64,000 bases of DNA from Knoellia locipacati (GCF_007992835.1 NZ_BKBA01000009.1:248001-312000), one strand, 5' to 3'; counted from the stretch's first letter, positions 31,486-42,800 are shown. Made by a program: numbers and translations. Notes: a model not told the origin generated them from the sequence alone.

Positions 31486-32940
31486 TCAGTCGAGGTCGCG
31501 CGCCGACGCGTCGCGGCTCGCTCCGGCACCGGCGAGCGCCGCGGCGTGCACCTCGTCGACGTCGGTGTTGGAGCGCCACCAGTCCTGGCCGGCCTCGGGG
31601 AGGGTGTAGATCGGGTCGTAGTAGACGTACTCGCGCGACAGCGCCTGCTCGTCCGAGCCCTCGATCGAGGTGCGGTAGTTCTTGCGCCAGAACGACATGC
31701 CCTTGTCGCGGTCGTAGCTGTCGACCTGGTGCACCCACCGCTTGCCGACGAACGGCACGTCGCAGACGATGCGCGGCGTGGCGAAGCCGGGCAGGTAGCC
31801 CATGATCGAGTGCTGCAGGTGCTGCGCCTCGGAGAGCGCGAGCCGCCAGTGCTCCGAGAACGGGATCATGTCGCACATGTAGAAGTAGTACGGCGTGATC
31901 ATCGCCTCGTCCTGGAGGGCGAAGCAGAGGTCGAGCAGGTCCTCGCTCGTGTCGTTGACACCGCGCATGAGGACGCCCTGGTTGCGGACGTCCCGCACCC
32001 CGGCCTCGAGCATCGCCTTGGAGGCCGCCGCGACGAGCGGCGTCACCGACTGCGCGTGGTTGACATGCGTGTGGATCGCGAGCGAGACACCGCGGGAGCG
32101 GGCCAGCGCGGAAACGCGGGCGACCCCCTCGACGACGTCGTCCTGGAGCCAGTGCTGCGGCAGGCCCATGAGTGCCTTGGTCGCGAGACGGATGTCGCGG
32201 ATGTTGTCGATGCGCAGGAGCTTGTCGAGGAAGCCCTCGAGGTTCTTCCAGGGCATGTTGGCGACGTCGCCACCGGAGACGACGACGTCGCGCACCTGCG
32301 GCGTGCGCTGGAGGTAGTCGAGCATCGCGGCGTGGCGGTCGACCGGCTTGCCCGCGAGCTTGAGCTTGACGATCTGCGGCGTGGAGTTGCCGACGAGGTC
32401 CATGCGCGTGCAGTGGCCGCAGTACTGCGGGCACGTCGGCAGCATCTCGGCGAGCACCTTGGTGGGGTAGCGGTGGGTCAGGCCCTCGACGGCCCACATG
32501 TCGTGCTCGTGGAGGCTGTCGCGCGCGGCGAACGGGTGCGAGGCCCAGTCGGTGCGGCGGTCGCTGAAGACGGGGAGCATGTAGCGGCGCACCGGGTCCG
32601 CGAGGAAGGCCTCGGTGAAGGCGGCGCCGGCCGCCGGCATCGAGCCGTCGGTCCAGCTCATCTCGCTCACCATCGTGTTGAGCATCTGCGGCGGCACGAG
32701 CATCGACATCGTCGCGCGCTCGGCCTGGTCGCGCTCGAGGTCGGCGTAGAGGTCCTCGCTGAGGAGGTCGCCCATGAGGTCACGCAGCTGGCCGACGTTC
32801 TTGACGCAGTGGGCACGCTGCCACTGCGCGCTCGCCCACTCGGCGGCGGTGACGTCACGCCACCCCGGGAAGCGGGTCCAGTCGGGCTCGACGAGCTCCC
32901 TGCGCCGGTAGACGTAGGGCTGCTCGATGTTCGTCGTCAT
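31486..32940 (-). CDS. kamA: Lysine 2,3-aminomutase
   Basis: Radical-SAM, PLP-dependent enzyme converting L-lysine to L-beta-lysine, the first step of lysine fermentation. 484 residues. The [4Fe-4S]/SAM motif is CPQYCGHC (about 170-177), and the barrel carries VVVSGGDVANMPWKNLE, IHTHVNHAQSV and YYFYMCDMIPFSEHW. ATG 32940 is chosen because TATCCT (32948-32953) lies 7 nt upstream; an ATG at 32976 would add 12 residues. It is divergent from kdd. Actinobacterial members of this family also include other aminomutases, but neighbours kdd, kamD, kamE and kal make lysine the substrate. Confidence 0.93.
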   Translation of the reverse strand: MTTNIEQPYVYRRRELVEPDWTRFPGWRDVTAAEWASAQWQRAHCVKNVGQLRDLMGDLLSEDLYADLERDQAERATMSMLVPPQMLNTMVSEMSWTDGSMPAAGAAFTEAFLADPVRRYMLPVFSDRRTDWASHPFAARDSLHEHDMWAVEGLTHRYPTKVLAEMLPTCPQYCGHCTRMDLVGNSTPQIVKLKLAGKPVDRHAAMLDYLQRTPQVRDVVVSGGDVANMPWKNLEGFLDKLLRIDNIRDIRLATKALMGLPQHWLQDDVVEGVARVSALARSRGVSLAIHTHVNHAQSVTPLVAAASKAMLEAGVRDVRNQGVLMRGVNDTSEDLLDLCFALQDEAMITPYYFYMCDMIPFSEHWRLALSEAQHLQHSIMGYLPGFATPRIVCDVPFVGKRWVHQVDSYDRDKGMSFWRKNYRTSIEGSDEQALSREYVYYDPIYTLPEAGQDWWRSNTDVDEVHAAALAGAGASRDASARDLD

Positions 32941-33026
32941 GTCTGCGAGGATACGGACAGAACACTCGTTCGTCACTTCGATGCCGCAATATTTGTTGCC
33001 GCGTGTCGCCAGACAGGAGAACTTGC
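32941..33026. promoter_or_regulatory. Divergent kamA/kdd promoter region with an AT-rich palindrome
   Basis: The kamA -10 TATCCT (32948-32953) lies near one end. The middle holds GCAATATTTGTTGC (32986-32999), a GCAA-N6-TTGC palindrome embedded in direct repeats TGCCGC, unusually AT-rich for this genome. AGGAGA (33015-33020) is the kdd ribosome binding site. The palindrome is a candidate operator for both arms of the lysine cluster. Confidence 0.5.
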
Positions 33027-34187
33027 GTGCCCGCCTCGCCCTCGTCGCAGCCCACCACCACGTCGTCGCCCCTCGGCGTCCACCGGGTCCTCGAGCCGGC
33101 GGGGGAGTCGCTGCCCCAGGCCGCCCGCGTCCTCGACGCCCGTCCGGAGCTCTGGCCCGACGAGGTGCGGATCGACGTGGACACCCTCAACCTCGACGCC
33201 GCGTCCTACCGGCAGCTGCACGACAAGCACGGGGGTGACGGCGCCGCGATCCGGGCCGAGGTCCTCGAGATCGTCGGCGCTCGCGGCAAGATGCAGAACC
33301 CCGTCACCGGCAGCGGCGGCATGCTCATCGGCACCGTGGCCGAGGTCGGGCCCGAGTCTGGCCTGGGCCTGGCCGCCGGTGACCGCGTGGCCACCCTCGT
33401 CTCCCTGTCGCTCACGCCGCTCGCCATCACCGACGGCCTCGAGCGCTGGGACGGGCTGGGGGAGCGGGTGCCCGCCAGCGGCCACGCGATCCTCTTCGGC
33501 CGCTCCATCGCCGCGAAGCTCCCCGACGACCTCTCGCCCGAGCTGGCGCTCATGGTCATGGACGTCTGCGGCGCACCGGCGCTCGTGGCCCGGACCGTCC
33601 GTTCGTATGCCGGCCGCACCGGTCGCGTGACCACCTCACCCATTCCTCCCACGAGCCACGGGGCGCCCGTGACGGAGGAGGGGAAGGGGCGAGATGAGCA
33701 CGAGTCGGAGGGTCCCTCGGTCGTCGTGCTCGGGGGAGCGGGCAAGTCCGGGTCCCTCTCGCTGGCCGCAGCCGCCGACGCCGGTGCGACCCGCCGGGTC
33801 GCGGTCGTGCGCGACGACGCAGAGGCCGCCCTGCTCGAGGGCACGGGGCTCGCCACCCACGTCGTCGTGGCCGACGCCCGAAGCCCGATCGGCCTGAGTG
33901 ACGCCCTGGCCGCGGTCGGGGGACCGGCCGACCTCACCGTCGTCTGCGTCGACGTCACCGGCTGTGAGCAGCCGGCGATCCTCGCGACCGCCGAGGGCGG
34001 CACGGTGATCTTCTTCTCGATGGCGACGAACTTCGCGGCGGCCGCCCTGGGCGCCGAGGGACTGGCTGCCGACGTGACGATGCTCGTGGGCAACGGCTAC
34101 GTCCCCGGCCACGCGGCATACGCACTCGAGCTCCTGCGCGCGAACGCCGCGGTGCGCACCCTGTTCGAGGGCCGGCTCGAGGGCTAG
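33027..34187 (+). CDS. kdd: L-erythro-3,5-diaminohexanoate dehydrogenase
   Basis: NAD-dependent oxidative deamination of 3,5-diaminohexanoate, the third step of lysine fermentation. 386 residues, somewhat longer than clostridial Kdd. Landmarks: GVHRVLEPAGESLPQAA, DVDTLNLDAASYRQL, MQNPVTGSGGMLIG, and the nucleotide-binding VVLGGAGKSGSLSLAAA (about 235-251). A hydrophilic insert (about 197-230) separates the two halves. GTG 33027 is chosen because AGGAGA lies 6 nt upstream, though the frame opens at 33003. Confidence 0.92.
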   Translation: MPASPSSQPTTTSSPLGVHRVLEPAGESLPQAARVLDARPELWPDEVRIDVDTLNLDAASYRQLHDKHGGDGAAIRAEVLEIVGARGKMQNPVTGSGGMLIGTVAEVGPESGLGLAAGDRVATLVSLSLTPLAITDGLERWDGLGERVPASGHAILFGRSIAAKLPDDLSPELALMVMDVCGAPALVARTVRSYAGRTGRVTTSPIPPTSHGAPVTEEGKGRDEHESEGPSVVVLGGAGKSGSLSLAAAADAGATRRVAVVRDDAEAALLEGTGLATHVVVADARSPIGLSDALAAVGGPADLTVVCVDVTGCEQPAILATAEGGTVIFFSMATNFAAAALGAEGLAADVTMLVGNGYVPGHAAYALELLRANAAVRTLFEGRLEG

Positions 34188-34205
34188 CACGGTAGTTTCG
34201 CGACT

Positions 34206-36262
34206 GTGGTGACGAGCATCTACATCGCGGGGACCGAGGCACAGTCGGGCAAGTCGGCGGTGGCCGTCGGACTGCTCGACCAGCTGGCCCGGCGCGCGGG
34301 ACGCGTCGGGGTGTTCCGGCCCATCGTGCGCGCCGGTGCGCCCGACGAGCTCGTGCAGACACTGCTGTCGCGGCTGCCCGGCACGTTCCCCGCCGAGCGT
34401 GCCTGTGGCGTGACCTACGACGAGCTCCACGCCTCGCCCGAGCGGGCCATGGGCGTCATCGTCGACCGCTTCCACGACGTCGCCCGGGACCACGACGTCG
34501 TCCTCGTCGTCGGGTCGGACTTCACCGACGTCGCCGCCCCCACCGAGTTCTCGGTCAACGCCTCGGTCGCCGCGAACCTTGGCTCGCGCCTGCTCCTCGT
34601 CGTCCCGGCGTCCGACCGCGACCCGGGCGAGGTGGCCACGACCGCGGAGATGGCCGTCTCGGCCGCACGCGGGGTGCACGCCCACGTCACGGGGGTGGTC
34701 GCCAACCAAGTCGCACCCGACCTCGTCGACGCCACGCGCGACGTCGTCGCCGAACGCCTGGGTGTGCCGGTGCAGGTCCTGCCGGAGACACCCCTGCTCC
34801 GCGCGCCCACCGTCGCCGACCTCATGGCCGCCTGTGACGGACGGCTGGTCCACGGTGACCCCGCGTTCCTGGACCGCGAGTGCATGGGTCTCGTCGTCGC
34901 GGCGATGACGATGCCGCACGTCCTCGACCGGCTCATCGAGGGCGGGGTCGTCATCGTGCCCGGCGACCGCGAGGACGTCGTCATCGGAGTCCTGCTGGCG
35001 CATCGCTCGATGACCTTCCCGACCCTGTCGGGGATCGTGCTCAACGGCGGGTTCCCGCTGCCGGCCCAGGTCGAGCGGCTCATCGAGGGACTCGACGTCG
35101 TCCTCCCCGTCATCGCGACGGACGGCGGCACGATGTCGACCGCGACCCGGCTCGGGTCCGCCCGGGGCCGGCTCACGCCCGGGTCCGCGCGCAAGCTCGC
35201 GGCGGCCGTGGCGATGGTCGAGCACGGCGTCGACGCCGAGGAGCTGCTCGGCCACGTCGAGCCGGCCGACGGTGGCGTCGTCACCCCGCTGATGTTCGAG
35301 CACCGCCTCGTCGACGCCGCCCGCGCCGCCGGGTCGCACATCGTGCTGCCCGAGGGGGCCGAGGACCGGATCCTGCTCGCCGCCGACACGGTCCTGTCGC
35401 GGCGCATCGCCCGGCTCACCCTGCTGGGCGACCCCGACACGGTCGCGGCGCACGCGGCCCGCCTCGGGGTGGACATCTCGGCCGCAGACGTCATCGACCC
35501 GGCCACCAGCGCCCTGCGCGAGCAGTTCGCCAGCACCTACGCCGAGCTGCGCAGCCACAAGGGCGTCACCCTCGACGAGGCGCGCGACCGCGTCCTCGAC
35601 CCGTCGTACTTCGGGACGATGATGGTCCACGCCGGCCTCGTGGACGGGATGGTGTCGGGGAGCATCACGACCACGGCGCACACGATCCGCCCCGCGCTCG
35701 AGATCGTCCGCACCGCCCCCGACGTCTCGGTCGTGTCGAGCGTCTTCCTCATGTGCCTCGCCGACCGCGTGCTCGTCTACGGCGACTGCGCGGTCAACCC
35801 CGACCCCACGGCCGAGCAGCTCGCCGACATCGCGATCTCGTCGGCCCGCACCGCGCAGCGGTTCGGGATCGAGCCGCGGGTGGCGATGCTGTCGTACTCG
35901 ACGGGGGAGTCGGGGAGCGGCGCCGACGTCGACAAGGTGCGTGCGGCGACCGCCCTCGTCAGGGAGCGGGCCCCGGAGCTGCTCGTCGAGGGCCCGATCC
36001 AGTACGACGCCGCCGTCGACCCCCACGTCGCGGCGACGAAGCTCAAGGACAGCCCGGTCGCGGGTCGCGCCACCGTCCTCGTCTTCCCCGACCTCAACAC
36101 CGGCAACAACACCTACAAGGCGGTCCAGCGCAGCGCGTCGGCCGTGGCGATCGGACCGGTCCTCCAGGGCCTCAACCAGCCGGTCAACGACCTGTCCAGA
36201 GGAGCGCTGGTGCGCGACATCGTCAACACCGTTGCGATCACCGCGGTCCAGGCAGGCTCCTG

Positions 36263-36263
<1 letters not shown>
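34206..36263 (+). CDS. pta: Phosphate acetyltransferase (long form)
   Basis: Converts acetyl-CoA and phosphate to acetyl phosphate. 685 residues with the P-loop BioD-like N-terminal domain (IYIAGTEAQSGKSAVAVGLL), a central DRTGG domain (about 215-325) and the C-terminal PTA_PTB catalytic domain from about 365 (VLPEGAEDRILLAAD, GTMMVHAGLVDGMVSGS, FPDLNTGNNTYKAVQRS). TAGTTT (34193-34198) is 7 nt before GTG 34206, so it is leaderless. It overlaps ackA by TGATG. Confidence 0.96.
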
Positions 36264-37467
<1,204 letters not shown>

Positions 37468-37483
<16 letters not shown>

Positions 37484-38250
37484 ACCGAGACGTGCGAGCG
37501 CGACTCCGACGTGAACGGCGCGCCGGACCAGTCGGCGTCGCGCGAGGCCAGCTCGAACCCCGCGAGCTCACCCATGAGGTCCAGCTCGGAGGGCCAGATG
37601 TAGCGGTGCGGGGTGAAGCCGATGCGCGCCGACCGCCGGTCGGGTCCGTCGGTGCCCGGGTCGAAGGTCACGTGGTGCGACATGAGTCGCTGGGTCGCGG
37701 TGTCGATCGCGTCGAGGCCGAGGTAGCCGTCCCGGACCGCGAAGACCTGGGCGGGCGCCGACGGCGAGACGGCTCGCAGGTCCGGGACCCAGAGCTCGAT
37801 GAGGAAGTGCCCACCGGGGCGGAGGTGCGCGGCGGCGTTGCGGAAGCACCGGACCTGCGCCTCCTGGGTGAGCAGGTTCGCGATCGTGTTGTAGACGAGG
37901 TAGACGAGCGAGAACTCACCCTCCACCCGCGTCGTCGCCATGTCGCCGTGGACGGCGGTGACGGCGTCGGAACCGTCGGTGCGGCCGAGCTGGTCGAGCA
38001 TCGGCCGGCTCAGCTCGATCCCGGTGACGGGGACCCCTCTGCGGGCCAGCGGGATCGCCACCCGGCCCGTGCCGACGGCCAGCTCGAGCGCCCGACCGTC
38101 CCCGGCGAGCGCGACGAGGCGGTCGAGCGTCGGCCCGAGGACCTCGTCGGACGACATGCCGATGCCGGGGGTGTCGTAGGAGGCGGCTGCCTGCTCGTCC
38201 CACAGCTCGTCCTGGGTGAGGTGGTCCAGCCGGGTCAGGTCGAGGGTCAT
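37468..38250 (-). CDS. Class I SAM-dependent methyltransferase
   Basis: 260 residues with motif I ALELAVGTGRVAIPLARRG (about 50-68), acidic GIELS, and LVYLVYNTIANLLTQ after the post-II strand. The C-terminal beta region (IGFTPHRYIWPSELDLMGELAGF) is usual for small-molecule methyltransferases in actinobacteria. Substrate unknown. It is transcribed against its neighbours in the lysine region and may be unrelated to them. Confidence 0.85.
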
Positions 38251-38316
38251 GGCACGAGCCTTGCGACTCGCAGGTCACGGAGCAACCGCATTGATGGCGA
38301 CCGGCCGAGCCGACCT

Positions 38317-38358
38317 GCCGATCTTGCGGCGTGGGGCGAGGCTGGCCGCAAGATCGGC
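38317..38358. promoter_or_regulatory. 14-bp perfect inverted repeat upstream of kamD
   Basis: GCCGATCTTGCGGC (38317-38330) and its exact complement (38345-38358) flank a 14-nt spacer in the divergent gap between the methyltransferase and kamD. The right arm covers the expected -35 position of the kamD promoter (-10 TAGCCT at 38370-38375). It is a candidate operator, not a terminator, since no gene ends here. Confidence 0.5.
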
Positions 38359-38381
38359 GGTGTCGTTGGTAGCCTGCCGTC

Positions 38382-39971
38382 GTGTCTTCACGCCAGCGCC
38401 CCCTCCTCGAGCTCGACCGGGCCGACGTCCGCCGGGCCCGCCAGCTCGCCCGTTCGGTCGGCAGGCCCGTCGTCAGGATTGCCAACCAGCACACGACGGT
38501 GTCGGTCGAGCGGGCCACCCTGCGTCTCGCCGGTCTCTCCGGCGCCGACCACGAGCGGGTGCCGTGGGTCAACCACCTCGTCGACGCCGTCCGTGAGGGA
38601 GTCGGTCTCGAGCACGGGGTGACCCTGCCCGTCTGGGACGCGCTGCGTCGCGGCGCTGCACCCGACCTGCTCACGCTGGCGCAGATGGCGAGCAGCCGGT
38701 CGGTCGACTTCCGCATCCCGGAGGGCAAGGACGCCACGGCGGCCGGCAAGCAGTCGCGCACGGCGGTGGCACACGGCATACGCACGATCGACCGACAGCG
38801 CGCCGCGCGTGAGCGGCTCGTCAAGCGCCACGGTGACCCCGAACAGCGGCCCTGGATCTACCTCATCGTCGCCACCGGCGACATCTACGAGGACATCCCG
38901 CAGGCGCAGGCCGCCGCCCGCGAGGGCGCCGACGTCATCGCGGTCATCCGCTCGACCGGGCAGAGCCTGCTCGACTACGTGCCAGAGGGCGCGACCCGCG
39001 AGGGGTATGCCGGCACCTACGCCACCCAGGAGAACTTCCGCCTCATGCGGGCCGCGCTCGACGAGACGAGCAAGGAGGTCGGGCGCTACATCCGCCTGAC
39101 CAACTACGCGAGTGGACTGTGCATGCCCGAGATCGCGGCGCTCGCGGGCATGGAGCGGCTCGACATGATGCTCAACGACTCGATGTACGGCATCCTCTTC
39201 CGCGACATCAACCCGATCCGCACGTTCGTCGACCAGCGGTTCAGCCGGCAGGTCCACGCCCGCGCCGGGATCATCATCAACACCGGCGAGGACAACTACC
39301 TCACGACGAGCGACGCCGTCGAGGCGGCGCACACCGTGACGGTGAGCCAGCTGCTCAACGAGTACTTCGCCAAGGAGGCCGGGCTCGAGGACTGGCAGCT
39401 CGGTCTCGGCCACGCGTTCGAGATCAACCCCGACCTGCACGACTCGTTCCGGATGGAGCTCGCGCACGCGCTGCTCGCCCGCACGCTCTTCCCGGACGCG
39501 CCGCTCAAGTGGATGCCGCCGACCAAGCACATGACCGGCGACGTCTTCAAGGGCAACCTCCTCGACGGCTTCTTCAACCTCGTCGGGGCGCTCACCGGTC
39601 AGGGCATCCTGCTCGTCGGGATGATGACCGAGGCCGTCGTCACGCCCTGGATCTCGGACCGCGACATCGCCCTGCAGAACGTCCGCTACGTCCTCAACGC
39701 CGCCGGCGGGCTCACCGAGGACTTCCACCCGCCGCGCGACGGCTTCATCCAGACCCGCGCCCGCCAGGTGCTCGGCGAGGCCATCGACCTGCTCCAGCAG
39801 ATCACCGACGAGCCGGGCAGGGCACCGCTGCTCGAGGCGATCGCCGACGGCACCTTCGGTGAGATGAAGCGTCCGGCGACGGCCGGCAAGGGGCTCGACG
39901 GCGTCGTCGAGCGCGCCGACGGCTACGACAACCCCGCGATCACCCTCCTCGAGACAGGGGCCACCCGATGA
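38382..39971 (+). CDS. kamD: Beta-lysine / D-lysine 5,6-aminomutase alpha subunit
   Basis: With KamE forms the adenosylcobalamin- and PLP-dependent enzyme that moves the terminal amino group of beta-lysine to C5. 529 residues, the normal alpha-subunit length, with a TIM-barrel core: YLIVATGDIYEDIPQAQ, DVIAVIRSTGQSLLDYVPEG, YIRLTNYASGLCMPEIA, INTGEDNYLTTSDAVEAAHT, MTGDVFKGNLLDGFFNL. TAGCCT (38370-38375) is 6 nt before GTG 38382. kamE overlaps by ATGA. Confidence 0.95.
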   Translation: MSSRQRPLLELDRADVRRARQLARSVGRPVVRIANQHTTVSVERATLRLAGLSGADHERVPWVNHLVDAVREGVGLEHGVTLPVWDALRRGAAPDLLTLAQMASSRSVDFRIPEGKDATAAGKQSRTAVAHGIRTIDRQRAARERLVKRHGDPEQRPWIYLIVATGDIYEDIPQAQAAAREGADVIAVIRSTGQSLLDYVPEGATREGYAGTYATQENFRLMRAALDETSKEVGRYIRLTNYASGLCMPEIAALAGMERLDMMLNDSMYGILFRDINPIRTFVDQRFSRQVHARAGIIINTGEDNYLTTSDAVEAAHTVTVSQLLNEYFAKEAGLEDWQLGLGHAFEINPDLHDSFRMELAHALLARTLFPDAPLKWMPPTKHMTGDVFKGNLLDGFFNLVGALTGQGILLVGMMTEAVVTPWISDRDIALQNVRYVLNAAGGLTEDFHPPRDGFIQTRARQVLGEAIDLLQQITDEPGRAPLLEAIADGTFGEMKRPATAGKGLDGVVERADGYDNPAITLLETGATR

Positions 39972-40780
39972 CTCCCACCTCCACGCCTGCCGTCACCGAC
40001 TTCCCCGACGTCGCCGAGATCCCGAAGGTCGTGCGTCCCTACGGCGACCAGACCGGCGACGGCATGGTGCAGGTGTCGTTCACCCTGCCGCTGCCGCACG
40101 ACAAGCGCGCCGAGGGCGCGGCGCTGCAGCTCGCCGGCAAGATGGGCATCGAGCCCGCCCTGCTCGTGCACGCCAAGCCCATCGGTGACGGCTTCACCTT
40201 CTTCGTCGTCTACGGCTCGGTCAAGCACCTCGTCGAGCCCGGCCTCGTCGAGGTCGTCGAGCGGGAGTTCCCGCTGCTGTCCGGCAAGGAGATCAACACC
40301 GCGATCAAGCGCCACCTCCGCCGCAAGCTCGTCGTCGTCGGCGCGTGCATCGGCACCGACGCGCACACCGTCGGCATCGACGCGATCCTCAACATCAAGG
40401 GGTTCGCGGGGGAGAAGGGCCTGGAGTACCACCGCGAGATCAAGGTCGTGAACCTCGGCGCCCAGGTCCTCGTCCCCGACCTCGTCGAGCGGGCGCGCGC
40501 CGAGAAGGCCGACGCCGTCCTCGTCAGCCAGGTCGTCACCCAGCGCGATGCCCACATCCACAACACCACCGCGATGTCGGCGGCGTTCCGCGAGGCGTTC
40601 CCCGCGGGCAAGGTGCCGCTGCTCGTCGTCGGCGGGCCGCGCTTCGAGGAGGGCTCGGCCGCCACCCTGGGCGTCGACCGCATCTTCGGCCGCGGCACGA
40701 CGCCCGGCGAGGTCGCGAGCTACCTCGTGCACGCCCTCGTGCCGCAGGGTGCCGCCACGAGCCACAGCAAGGGAGCATGA
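39968..40780 (+). CDS. kamE: Beta-lysine / D-lysine 5,6-aminomutase beta subunit
   Basis: 270 residues. The C-terminal Rossmann domain begins with VVVGACIGTDAHTVGIDAIL, carrying the DxHxxG cobalamin-ligand motif (Asp about 130, His about 132). EYHREIKVVNLGAQVLVPDLV holds the region expected for the PLP lysine. The N-terminal part (PYGDQTGDGMVQVSFTLPLP) is the dimerisation domain. It overlaps kamD and kal at both ends. Confidence 0.94.
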   Translation: MTPTSTPAVTDFPDVAEIPKVVRPYGDQTGDGMVQVSFTLPLPHDKRAEGAALQLAGKMGIEPALLVHAKPIGDGFTFFVVYGSVKHLVEPGLVEVVEREFPLLSGKEINTAIKRHLRRKLVVVGACIGTDAHTVGIDAILNIKGFAGEKGLEYHREIKVVNLGAQVLVPDLVERARAEKADAVLVSQVVTQRDAHIHNTTAMSAAFREAFPAGKVPLLVVGGPRFEEGSAATLGVDRIFGRGTTPGEVASYLVHALVPQGAATSHSKGA

Positions 40781-41181
40781 GCGCCATGAGCGAGACCGCC
40801 GCCACCGTGGGCCGCACCGTCACCCACCGCCGCTACGTCCCCTACAGCCACGCCCACTACGCCGGCAACCTCGTCGACGGCGCCTACTCGCTCGCCGCGT
40901 TCGGTGACGTCGCGACCGAGATGTGCATCGTCACCGACGGCGACGAGGGCCTGTTCGCGTCCTACAGCGACGTCCAGTTCCTCGCCCCGGTTCGGGCCGG
41001 CGACTGCATCGAGATCGAGGCCACGCTCGTGCGCGTCGGCACCCGCAGCCGCGAGATGGAGTTCGCCGTGCGGGTCGTCGCCCGCGGCAACCCGGAGCGT
41101 GGCGAGTCCGCCGCCGACGTCCTCGACCCGCCCGTCGTCGCGACGACTGCCCGTGGCGTCGTGGTGGTGCCGCCGCGCTGA
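40777..41181 (+). CDS. kal: 3-aminobutyryl-CoA ammonia lyase
   Basis: 134-residue hotdog-fold enzyme that eliminates ammonia from L-3-aminobutyryl-CoA to give crotonyl-CoA, a late step of lysine fermentation. YSHAHYAGNLVDGAYSLAAFGDVATEM, SYSDVQFLAPVRAGDCIEIEA and FAVRVVARGNPE match Kal. ATG 40777 overlaps the kamE stop; ATG 40786 is an alternative. The cleavage enzyme Kce and the CoA transferase are not in this window. Confidence 0.9.
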   Translation: MSAMSETAATVGRTVTHRRYVPYSHAHYAGNLVDGAYSLAAFGDVATEMCIVTDGDEGLFASYSDVQFLAPVRAGDCIEIEATLVRVGTRSREMEFAVRVVARGNPERGESAADVLDPPVVATTARGVVVVPPR

Positions 41182-41204
41182 GGTCGGTGACCTACGGTGG
41201 CTGC

Positions 41205-42800
41205 GTGCCGCCGCGAATCCCGTATGCCGTCCGCCTCCTCGGCGCGCTCGTCTCGGGTGTGCTCCTGTGGCTGGCGTTCCCCACGCACGACCTCTGGTGG
41301 CTGGCACCGGTCGCCGTCGCGCTGCTCGGCGGGGTGACGGTCGGCGTCGGTGGGCGGCGCGGCTTCGTGCTCGGGCTCGTGGCCGGGTGGGCCTTCTTCG
41401 TCCCGGTCCTGTCGTGGTCCGGCGTCTATGTCGGCAAGGTCCCGTGGTTCGCGCTCGCGACCCTCGAGGCGGTCTACCTCGCCGCGATGTGCGCCGTCGT
41501 CGGCTTCGTGGGCCGGCGCCTCCGCCCGCGCTGGGGCGACGCCACGTATGCCGTCATCCCCCTCGCGTGGGTGGCGCAGGAGATGGCCCGGGGGACGACA
41601 CCGTTCGGCGGCTTCCCGTGGGCCCGGCTCGCGTTCAGCCAGGCGGACAGCCCGCTCGCCAACGTGGCGCAGTGGTTCGGCGCGCCGGGTGTGACCTTCG
41701 CGGTGGCCCTCGTCGGCACCGCACTGCTGCTGGCCGCCACGACGGTGCGGTCCCACGGCCGGGTGGCCGTGGCGTCGATCGTCGCCGCGGCCACCGTCCT
41801 CGTGCTGGCCGGGCTGTCGACGCCGGAGATCAGCGGACGACGGGTCACCGTGGCCATGGTCCAGGGCAACGTCCCGCGACCCGGTCTCGACTTCAACGCC
41901 GAGCGTCGCGCCGTCCTCGACAACCACGTCCGCGGCACCGAGCTCGTGGCGGAGCAGATGCGGTCGGCGGACCTCGGGGAGCGCCTCACCGAGCCGCTGA
42001 GCCTGGTCGTCTGGCCCGAGAACTCCTCCGACATCGACCCCATCCGCAACCTCGACGCGGCCGCGCAGGTGCAGCGGGCGATCTCGGCGGTCGGCGTCCC
42101 CGTCATCGTCGGCGCGGTGCTCCAGGAGCCACAGCCCGAGGTCTCCAACGTCTCGCTGCTCTACCGGCCCGGGGGAGCGGAGCCCGAGCGCTACGTGAAG
42201 AACCACCCGGTGCCCTTCGCCGAGTACATCCCCTACCGGTCGTTCTTCCGGAACTTCAGCGACAAGGTCGACCTCGTCACCAAGGACTTCACCCAGGGGA
42301 CCGAGCTCGGCGCCTTCCGGATCGACGCCCCGTCCGGCGCCTACTGGGCCCTGCCCACGATCTGCTTCGAGGTGGCCTACGACGGTCTCATGCGCGAGTC
42401 GGTGACCCAGCCCGGCAAGGACGCGGGACTCATCCTCGTCCAGACCAACAACGCGACGTTCGGCTACACCGCGGAGTCCGAGCAGCAGTTCGCGATCTCG
42501 CGGATCCGGGCCATCGAGCACGGCCGTTCGGTCGCGCACGTCTCGACCGTCGGCGTCTCGGGGTTCATCGGACCCGACGGCTCGGTCAGCGGAAAGACCG
42601 GGCTCTTCACGGCCGAGCAGCGGATCGGGTCCGTGGCGATCCGCACCGACCGGACGCTCTCGGACACGCTCGGGCCGTGGCCGGAGCGCCTCGCGGTCCT
42701 CGTCCTCCTCGGCCTGTGTGCCGCTGCCGTGCTCCGGGCACGGCGGGATAGGGTCAACCGACCCGATTCGACGCGAACCACGAAGGACCCCGTTGACTGA
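41205..42800 (+). CDS. lnt: Apolipoprotein N-acyltransferase
   Basis: Adds the third acyl chain to lipoproteins. 531 residues: six N-terminal membrane helices (about 8-190) and a C-N hydrolase domain (about 205-490). The catalytic triad is seen as E in WPENSS (about 271), K in VKNHPVPFAEY (about 332) and C in PTICFEVAYD (about 387). TACGGT (41193-41198) lies 6 nt before GTG 41205. In M. tuberculosis Lnt and Ppm synthase are one polypeptide; here they are separate overlapping genes. Confidence 0.93.
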   Translation: MPPRIPYAVRLLGALVSGVLLWLAFPTHDLWWLAPVAVALLGGVTVGVGGRRGFVLGLVAGWAFFVPVLSWSGVYVGKVPWFALATLEAVYLAAMCAVVGFVGRRLRPRWGDATYAVIPLAWVAQEMARGTTPFGGFPWARLAFSQADSPLANVAQWFGAPGVTFAVALVGTALLLAATTVRSHGRVAVASIVAAATVLVLAGLSTPEISGRRVTVAMVQGNVPRPGLDFNAERRAVLDNHVRGTELVAEQMRSADLGERLTEPLSLVVWPENSSDIDPIRNLDAAAQVQRAISAVGVPVIVGAVLQEPQPEVSNVSLLYRPGGAEPERYVKNHPVPFAEYIPYRSFFRNFSDKVDLVTKDFTQGTELGAFRIDAPSGAYWALPTICFEVAYDGLMRESVTQPGKDAGLILVQTNNATFGYTAESEQQFAISRIRAIEHGRSVAHVSTVGVSGFIGPDGSVSGKTGLFTAEQRIGSVAIRTDRTLSDTLGPWPERLAVLVLLGLCAAAVLRARRDRVNRPDSTRTTKDPVD

